From positions 1 through 6,186 of the forward strand of contig JALHTN010000519.1 in NCBI GenBank assembly GCA_022865865.1: a stretch of 6,186 bases of DNA, given 5' to 3'. The translations under genes and the position numbers were made by a program. Below the pieces are notes generated by a model. The model searched no databases. It worked only from the letters and a program-made list of their open reading frames with translations, and was not told where the DNA came from. Below, piece after piece: positions 1-3,002 of this stretch (position 1 is the stretch's first letter; each line of letters opens with the position of its first letter). Source of the DNA: Anaerolineales bacterium (GTDB taxonomy: Bacteria; Chloroflexota; Anaerolineae; Anaerolineales; UBA4823).

Positions 1-396
1 GATCAGGGTTCCAACCTGGGTCAGGTCTCGCAGCCGGACATTCACCGTGTTGGAAACATGGAAGCGTTTTTCGTCCGTGGGTTGGCCGCTCTGATCATAG
101 ACCTCTTCAACCCATAAATTGTAATTTGTGGTCTGGATATCCTTATCAGCAACTCCCATATTTCCGAACACAGCCATGATCGCATTCATTTTGACCGTGT
201 TTTGATCGACCGCTTCAGCCAAATCAGAATCGAGCGTGTCGACCCCCAGCTGGATATCGACCACATCCGGATCCGTGCTGGCAGTGCCGGTTCCACTGGC
301 ACTCAGCGTTGCAGGGGTATTCGATACTGCGGCAGAATTACAGCTGGTTAACATTAGGGCAGCTACCAGCCCGAGGATCCTTAATTTAATTTTCAT
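1..396 (-). CDS. SIMPL-domain (DUF541) lipoprotein, 3' part missing
   Basis: The reading frame is open for 132 codons from the ATG at 394-396 and leaves the window at base 1 without a stop, so only the N-terminal part is visible. Residues 1-18 form a short basic-hydrophobic signal sequence ending in the lipobox L16-T17-S18-C19, which predicts a lipid-anchored exported protein. A Ser/Thr/Ala-rich linker (about 20-43) follows. From residue 46 the sequence reads as a SIMPL domain: VDIQLGVDTL, then an Asn/Met helix (NTVKMNAIMAVF, 66-77), then a DIQTTNYNLWVEE strand (86-98) and VSNTVNVRLRDL (114-125). SIMPL proteins are envelope proteins of poorly defined role, some linked to oxidative stress or to assembly of other exported proteins. 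No good ribosome binding site sits next to the ATG; AAAGGA lies at 435-440, beyond a hairpin. The lamin-tail gene ends 89 bases upstream on the same strand, so co-transcription is possible. Family confidence is high, function unknown. Confidence 0.85.
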   Translation of the reverse strand, partial: MKIKLRILGLVAALMLTSCNSAAVSNTPATLSASGTGTASTDPDVVDIQLGVDTLDSDLAEAVDQNTVKMNAIMAVFGNMGVADKDIQTTNYNLWVEEVYDQSGQPTDEKRFHVSNTVNVRLRDLTQVGTLI

Positions 397-410
397 AGAT
401 ATTTTATCTA

Positions 411-428
411 GTGGGTGCTTACACCCAC
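411..428 (-). other. Perfect 7-bp hairpin in the SIMPL gene leader
   Basis: GTGGGTG (411-417) and CACCCAC (422-428) are perfectly complementary around a 4-base loop. On the minus strand the hairpin lies 14 bases before the SIMPL start codon and between that start and the nearest purine-rich ribosome-binding candidate (AAAGGA, 435-440). No T-run follows, so it is a poor terminator. A translational or stability role in the leader is inferred only. Confidence 0.5.
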
Positions 429-485
429 CGGAATTCCTTTCATTAGGTTAGATTAGGTAAATACTGGACCCTTGATCGGCTTGGA

Positions 486-1073
486 TTATGGGATTTGATC
501 CAAATTTGGAGTATAGAGCAGGCCATTAATGCCATAGCAAATTGCGTCGATCGTTTTTCTAGGCTGGCTGTCATCTCTCAGATAAGCACAATCCTTGGTA
601 TCGCTCCAGAATTCAAGCGTCCGATCCATGTAGAGGTTGCTGCTATCGTCCGTACCAGTTTTGGTCCAGATTTTTACGGTGCTGCTGCCGTTCAATGAAA
701 ATTTTGGCAAATCAAATTTCTCCGATTTATCATTAACGACCCTCCAATTTTCTATATCCACAGCAGTGCTGCCTAAATTCTTGAGGCTGATCGATTCATT
801 TAACGCACCCCCAGATTGCGGCTTGTATATGATGCTGGTGATGCATAATCCCGAGGTTTTACCGGACAAACATTGACCTGGAGCCGGTGTATTGGTAGGT
901 TTTGGGGTCTTGGTCGGGGTCGGGGTCTTGGTAGGCGTAGGGGTATTCGTTGCTGTAGGGTTATTGACATAAACCACCGGCATATAAATTGCATTGAGCT
1001 GGGCAGCTTCAGCGATTACCACGATTCCTAGAATAAAAAATATGGCTAGGAACCATTTAGATCTCTTTTTCAT
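486..1073 (-). CDS. Exported lamin-tail-domain (LTD) protein
   Basis: This 195-residue protein opens with an MKKRSK signal peptide and a hydrophobic core (about 8-22) ending near AEA-A. Next comes Y30-M-P-V-V-Y, like the motif often found just after the signal peptide in Chloroflexota exported proteins. Residues 39-65 are a Thr/Pro-rich spacer. Residues about 76-182 resemble a lamin-tail domain: ESISLKNLGSTAVDIENWRV (93-112) matches the family pattern of a strand ending 'LKN.G' followed by 'V.L..W', and a second half carries LEFWSDTKDCAYLRDD (153-168). Four cysteines (C68, C77, C162, C179) could form disulphides outside the cell. In bacteria LTDs are attached to exported nucleases and surface proteins; here there is no catalytic domain, so a binding or structural role is likelier. 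The start is well supported: AAGGAG (minus strand, 1081-1086) lies 7 bases before the ATG. The SIMPL gene follows 89 bases downstream. Confidence 0.85.
   Translation of the reverse strand: MKKRSKWFLAIFFILGIVVIAEAAQLNAIYMPVVYVNNPTATNTPTPTKTPTPTKTPKPTNTPAPGQCLSGKTSGLCITSIIYKPQSGGALNESISLKNLGSTAVDIENWRVVNDKSEKFDLPKFSLNGSSTVKIWTKTGTDDSSNLYMDRTLEFWSDTKDCAYLRDDSQPRKTIDAICYGINGLLYTPNLDQIP
879..959 (-). repeat. Thr/Pro codon repeat (linker of the LTD protein)
   Basis: The stretch encodes residues 39-65 and contains a short tandem motif reading TPTPTK twice, then degenerate TPKPTN and TPAP units. On the plus strand it appears as repeated GGGGTCTTGGTCGG-like blocks. It makes an extended, probably glycosylatable spacer between the membrane-proximal end and the LTD. 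Such codon repeats can change length by slippage. Confidence 0.8.
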
Positions 1074-1126
1074 TTTAATTCTCCTTACATTGGTGATCGA
1101 TAATAAGCCTCCCCCTCACTGTTTTC

Positions 1127-1132
1127 ATTATA
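1127..1132 (-). promoter_or_regulatory. Possible -10 box for the LTD gene
   Basis: A perfect TATAAT on the minus strand lies 53 bases upstream of the LTD start codon. The nearest -35-like hexamers are badly spaced: TTTACA (1144-1149) leaves an 11-base spacer and TTGAGA (1155-1160) leaves 22. Only the -10 box is therefore supported, and the promoter call is weak. Confidence 0.3.
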
Positions 1133-1164
1133 TAAGAACCTGGTGTAAAACCGGTCTCAAAAGG

Positions 1165-1200
1165 GGTCACAGCTGGTCGTAATTTCCAACCAGTGTGTCC
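1165..1200 (-). terminator. Imperfect hairpin, possible terminator of the response regulator
   Basis: GGTCACAGCTGGT (1165-1177) pairs with ACCAGTGTGTCC (1189-1200) apart from one mismatch and one bulged base, around an 11-base loop. Read on the minus strand, the stem is followed by CCCCTTTTG. It stands about 130 bases after the regulator stop codon and just before the putative LTD -10 box, as expected of a boundary between two transcripts. The T-run is short, so termination is uncertain; it could be a regulator-binding palindrome instead. Bases 1201-1329 show only weak short stems and no gene. Confidence 0.3.
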
Positions 1201-1329
1201 CCACTCAGAACCCAAATGCTCGATTTAACACGGTGCGGATCAAAAATTCCACTCCGCTAAGCAGACTTCCCAGTTCCCAGCCCTCACCAGGAGCTCCCCC
1301 TTTAGCATCAATAGAGTCAAGATGGGTGA

Positions 1330-2061
1330 TTAATTCTGGGAATCCTGAAACTTGTATCCCAGCCCGGTCTCGGTGTGGATGTAGCGCGGGTTGCCCGGGT
1401 CCGGGTCGATCTTGCGCCGCAGCCGGTAGACGACGTTCTTCAGCAGGCTGCTGTCGCCGTTGCCGTGATACCCCCACACCTTCTGGACGATATCCTCGCT
1501 GGTCAGCACCCAGCCGGGATGGGTCATCAGCAGGTGCAGCAGGCGGAATTCCAGGTTGGTCAGCTTGACGACCCGTTCATCTTCAGTGGTCACCTGGCGG
1601 TGAGTCGGATCCAGGCGCAGTCCTCCCACCTGGAGCATATCCAGGCTCTCAGCCGGCATCGACCAGGTGCGACGCAGCCAGGCCTTGACTTTGGCCTGGA
1701 ACAAGGTCGGGCTGATCGGCTTGACCACGCACTCATCCACACCCGCCTGGTAGGCTTCCAGGATATGGGTTTCATTGTTGATGGCGGTCAGCAAAATGAT
1801 GGGCATGACGCCCTGCTCGCGCAGTTGGCCCACCAGGCCCACGCCATCAAACCCGCGGGAGTAAATATCGATCACAATTAAATCCGGGATCATCTCAGAC
1901 CAGACCTGCAGCGCCTCTTCCGGGGAGCCGAGCAAGGTGGCATCAATGTTCTTCTCATTCAGGATATGGCACCAGATGCGGGCGCTGTCGTGATCATCGC
2001 TGATCACCAGCACCTTGGCCTGCATACCTGGTTGGGTATTGCTAAGAACAAAATCGTTCAT
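1330..2061 (-). CDS. OmpR/PhoB-family two-component response regulator (orphan)
   Basis: This 243-residue protein has the standard two-domain plan at normal length. The receiver (about 15-130) shows the acidic pair D22-D23, the phospho-acceptor D65 in LIVIDIYSRG, the switch T92 in LLTA and K114 in VVKPIS. The C-terminal winged helix (about 143-238) has the family's recognition-helix region SSLLKNVVYRLRRKI (204-218) and the final wing YIHTETGLGYKF (227-238). It should bind DNA as a phosphorylation-driven dimer and control transcription. No histidine kinase gene adjoins it: upstream is the gene-poor middle region and downstream, on the same strand, are envelope proteins, so its kinase and targets are unknown. 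AGGGA precedes the chosen ATG by 11 bases; the next Met (M13) has no proper ribosome binding site. The gene is much richer in G+C than its surroundings (41 of 60 bases at 1381-1440, against 28 of 60 at 4021-4080). Confidence 0.93.
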   Translation of the reverse strand: MNDFVLSNTQPGMQAKVLVISDDHDSARIWCHILNEKNIDATLLGSPEEALQVWSEMIPDLIVIDIYSRGFDGVGLVGQLREQGVMPIILLTAINNETHILEAYQAGVDECVVKPISPTLFQAKVKAWLRRTWSMPAESLDMLQVGGLRLDPTHRQVTTEDERVVKLTNLEFRLLHLLMTHPGWVLTSEDIVQKVWGYHGNGDSSLLKNVVYRLRRKIDPDPGNPRYIHTETGLGYKFQDSQN

Positions 2062-2305
2062 CAGCTGACTTCCCTGATCTCAGCTCTCGAGTTCATGCCA
2101 TCACGCACGCTTGTAAAAAATAATAATCCCAGTAGCAGCTGCTCGGCCCAGGTAACGAGGAGGCTTAGCCTGAGCAGTCACGAATTAAGTATATCCGATT
2201 TTCCAGAAAACAAGATGGGGTTTGGATATGGGGATGGGATACTCCTTATCTAGCAAAGAAATCTCCGGAAGAGAAATTTTACTATGCAGAGTTCTGACTC
2301 GCTGT

Positions 2306-2414
2306 TTGATCCAAAGGAGTTTCGGACTCGAACCCATTGCTTTGGGATGAAAAACCCTGATGTAGAAACCGGACTCGAACCGCTTATCACCGAATTTAAG
2401 AGTATTTGGATCAA
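2306..2414. repeat. 109-base structured element closed by a perfect 10-bp inverted repeat, with two T-arm-like 12-mers
   Basis: TTGATCCAAA (2306-2315) and TTTGGATCAA (2405-2414) are exact inverted copies. Inside them TTCGG (2321-2325) pairs with CCGAA (2390-2394). The 12-mer CGGACTCGAACC occurs twice in direct orientation, at 2323-2334 and 2370-2381. Its complement, GGTTCGAGTCCG, has the form of a tRNA T-loop with its closing bases. The second T-arm has 3' partners that no longer pair beyond two bases, so these are not intact tRNA genes. An ACTCTTAA like a tRNA-Lys anticodon loop also lies on the minus strand near 2397-2404. The element may be decayed tRNA material or a folded RNA/DNA element; which one is not decidable by eye. 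Confidence 0.5.
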
Positions 2415-2510
2415 TCTCAACCCCCCAAATCACCCAATTTCCCCATGTTTTCGAAGCGCAGCATTGACAAAAACCGTTCGACAGGTAGTTCTAACAGCTC
2501 TTTTGAAAAA

Positions 2511-2651
2511 GGTGACCCCGGAAAGACTCGAACCTTCAACCTCGTCCTGGCAGGGGTAATCCCTGTTAGGGTGCATCCTGGAAGGACTATTCCTTGCAGG
2601 CCGCGTCCTATAAGGGACTTATCCTTGCAGAGGCTAACGATTAAGAGTCCC
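2511..2651 (-). pseudogene. 3' fragment of a tRNA-Lys(CTT)-like gene, interrupted
   Basis: Read on the minus strand, the 3' end is tRNA-like: acceptor strand CGGGGTC (2514-2520), discriminator A (2513), CC (2511-2512), a T-arm GAAGG / TTCGAGT / CTTTC (2521-2537) with five pairs including one G-T, and a variable-loop-like AGGTT (2538-2542). A T-run follows the end (2506-2510). Instead of the anticodon stem, three tandem hairpin repeats come next (2543-2634). Beyond them lies GACTCTTAATC (2639-2649), the usual anticodon-loop sequence of tRNA-Lys with anticodon CTT (2643-2645). No D-arm and no 5' acceptor strand (GACCCCG) can be found farther upstream. It is therefore a remnant, such as the tRNA 3' end left by an integrating element, rather than a working tRNA. 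Assignment to Lys rests only on the separated anticodon loop; Arg and other tRNAs share this type of 3' end. Confidence 0.5.
2543..2634. repeat. Three tandem 30-31 bp hairpin repeats
   Basis: Three contiguous units (2543-2573, 2574-2603, 2604-2634) each begin C(G/A)TCCT and each form a hairpin. The inner stems are CAGGG/CCCTG (2551-2555, 2561-2565), AAGGA/TCCTT (2582-2586, 2591-2595) and AAGGG/TCCTT (2612-2616, 2622-2626). In the first two units an outer stem extends this: CCTG with TAGG, and CCTG with CAGG. The stem sequence differs between units while pairing is kept, including two double compensatory changes between units one and two. In unit three the last inner pair is G-U if transcribed rightward but A-C if transcribed leftward. 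There are no spacers between units, so this is not a CRISPR array. Confidence 0.65.
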
Positions 2652-2692
2652 AGAGTTAAATATCAATCCCTTGTATCTTTGTCCATAATTTC

Positions 2693-2746
2693 TATGCCAG
2701 TTGCGCACAATGCATATTCTGGTGCAACACTGGTGCAACTGGCATA
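2693..2746. repeat. Perfect 12-bp inverted repeat with an internal 11-bp tandem duplication
   Basis: TATGCCAGTTGC (2693-2704) and GCAACTGGCATA (2735-2746) are exact inverted copies separated by 30 bases. Inside the right half, CTGGTGCAACA (2719-2729) is followed directly by CTGGTGCAACT (2730-2740), an 11-bp tandem duplication with one change. The left arm is thus matched by two right-hand copies. This mixture of inverted arms and repeated half-sites is typical of recombinase or multimeric regulator binding sites. The loop is too long and T-poor for a terminator. Confidence 0.75.
2700..2727. other. dif-like XerC/XerD-type recombination core
   Basis: Aligned without gaps to the Escherichia coli dif 28-mer as I remember it, this segment agrees at 20 of 28 positions. 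Agreement is 17 of 20 across 2702-2721, covering most of the XerC arm, the 6-bp centre and the start of the XerD arm. The left arm reads GTTGCGCACAA and the centre TGCATA; the right arm (2717-2727) begins TTCTG and is the less conserved half. The two arms are imperfect inverted copies around the 6-bp centre, as tyrosine-recombinase cores require. It could be the chromosomal dif, a dif-like attachment site used by an element that exploits Xer, or a chance match within a larger palindrome. No recombinase gene is in the window. Confidence 0.4.
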
Positions 2747-2754
2747 AAGAAGTA

Positions 2755-2772
2755 AGGGTGACCTGACACCCT
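2755..2772. other. Short 6-bp hairpin
   Basis: AGGGTG (2755-2760) and CACCCT (2767-2772) are perfectly complementary around a 6-base loop. No T-run follows on either strand, so a terminator is unlikely. It sits just to the right of the dif-like palindrome and may belong to the same structured region. Confidence 0.3.
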
Positions 2773-2846
2773 GCTCTTGATTACTTTTGGTCCAAAGAAC
2801 AGAAGATCCATGAAGGGATGAATATCAACATAGGCACCAATCTTAT

Positions 2847-2906
2847 AAGGATATTGAATTTCCTTTCAATAAAGTCGGTCTAACTTTGTTCAGGATCAAT
2901 ATCCTT
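2847..2906 (+). promoter_or_regulatory. Inverted-repeat operator or leader switch upstream of the RyR operon
   Basis: AAGGATATTGA (2847-2857) and TCAATATCCTT (2896-2906) are an exact 11-bp inverted repeat with a 38-base spacer. The left arm also pairs with a nearer copy: TATTGAA (2852-2858) and TTCAATA (2865-2871) form a perfect 7-bp stem with a 6-base loop. The (T)TCAATA half-site therefore occurs three times, one reversed and two forward, and the left one can pair with either of the others. The rightmost copy falls inside the spacer of the putative promoter. A repressor or activator binding cluster is the simplest reading; an RNA switch would need transcription to start farther upstream. 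Confidence 0.45.
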
Positions 2907-2916
2907 GATATATAAT
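2886..2916 (+). promoter_or_regulatory. Possible sigma-70-type promoter of the RyR-SLOG operon
   Basis: TTGTTC (2886-2891) is followed after 17 bases by TATATA (2909-2914); a full TATAAT sits two bases later (2911-2916), 19 bases from the -35. The -35 matches only the TTG half of the consensus. This would give a leader of roughly 80 bases before the start codon at 3003. The position downstream of the inverted-repeat half-sites is consistent with regulated transcription. Confidence 0.4.
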
Positions 2917-3002
2917 TAACCGGACTTGAGCAACACTGAAACCATTTATTCATAAATCTACATCAGAAAAATGGGGGGAGGTCGATATGGAGGACAACCG
3001 AC

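Larger units (their letters stand above)
2062..3002. other. Gene-poor divergent intergenic region rich in tRNA-like debris and inverted repeats
   Basis: No open frame here resembles a real protein. The frames around 2185-2750 read through tRNA T-arm-like sequence and give the familiar spurious peptides (GDPGKTRTF, PKAMGSSP). From 2062 to about 2305 I see nothing firm: a possible leftward promoter area for the response regulator with no convincing hexamer pair, and a G-rich stretch at 2216-2239. From 2306 on, the region holds the structured elements listed separately. The last 150 bases carry the promoter and leader of the RyR operon. Confidence 0.7.

Noticed and set aside
411..428. Terminator of the LTD gene.
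   Set aside because: The stem is good but is followed by TAGATAAAAT on the minus strand rather than a T-run.
1233..1881. Plus-strand open frames opposite the response regulator.
   Set aside because: They are by-products of GC-rich codon use in the regulator gene, with Arg/Cys/Gly-rich or otherwise motif-free translations.
2216..2239. Possible G-quadruplex (several GGG or GGGG runs on the plus strand).
   Set aside because: One of the four runs is only GG and the loops are uneven, so only a weak two-layer form is possible; no functional context supports it.
2511..2600. A complete functional tRNA gene ending at 2511.
   Set aside because: No D-arm and no 5' acceptor strand complementary to CGGGGTC occur at normal tRNA length. 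The sequence just upstream of the variable loop is the hairpin repeat, which does not form an anticodon arm.
2543..2634. CRISPR array, because of three regular repeats of about 30 bp.
   Set aside because: The units are directly adjacent with no spacers, they are degenerate, and no cas gene is present.
2185..2747. Open frames on both strands (for example 2284-2559 and 2406-2747 plus, 2185-2433 minus).
   Set aside because: They read through T-arm-like sequence and give peptides such as GDPGKTRTF and PKAMGSSP, known spurious translations of tRNA regions. They have no ribosome binding site and no domain.
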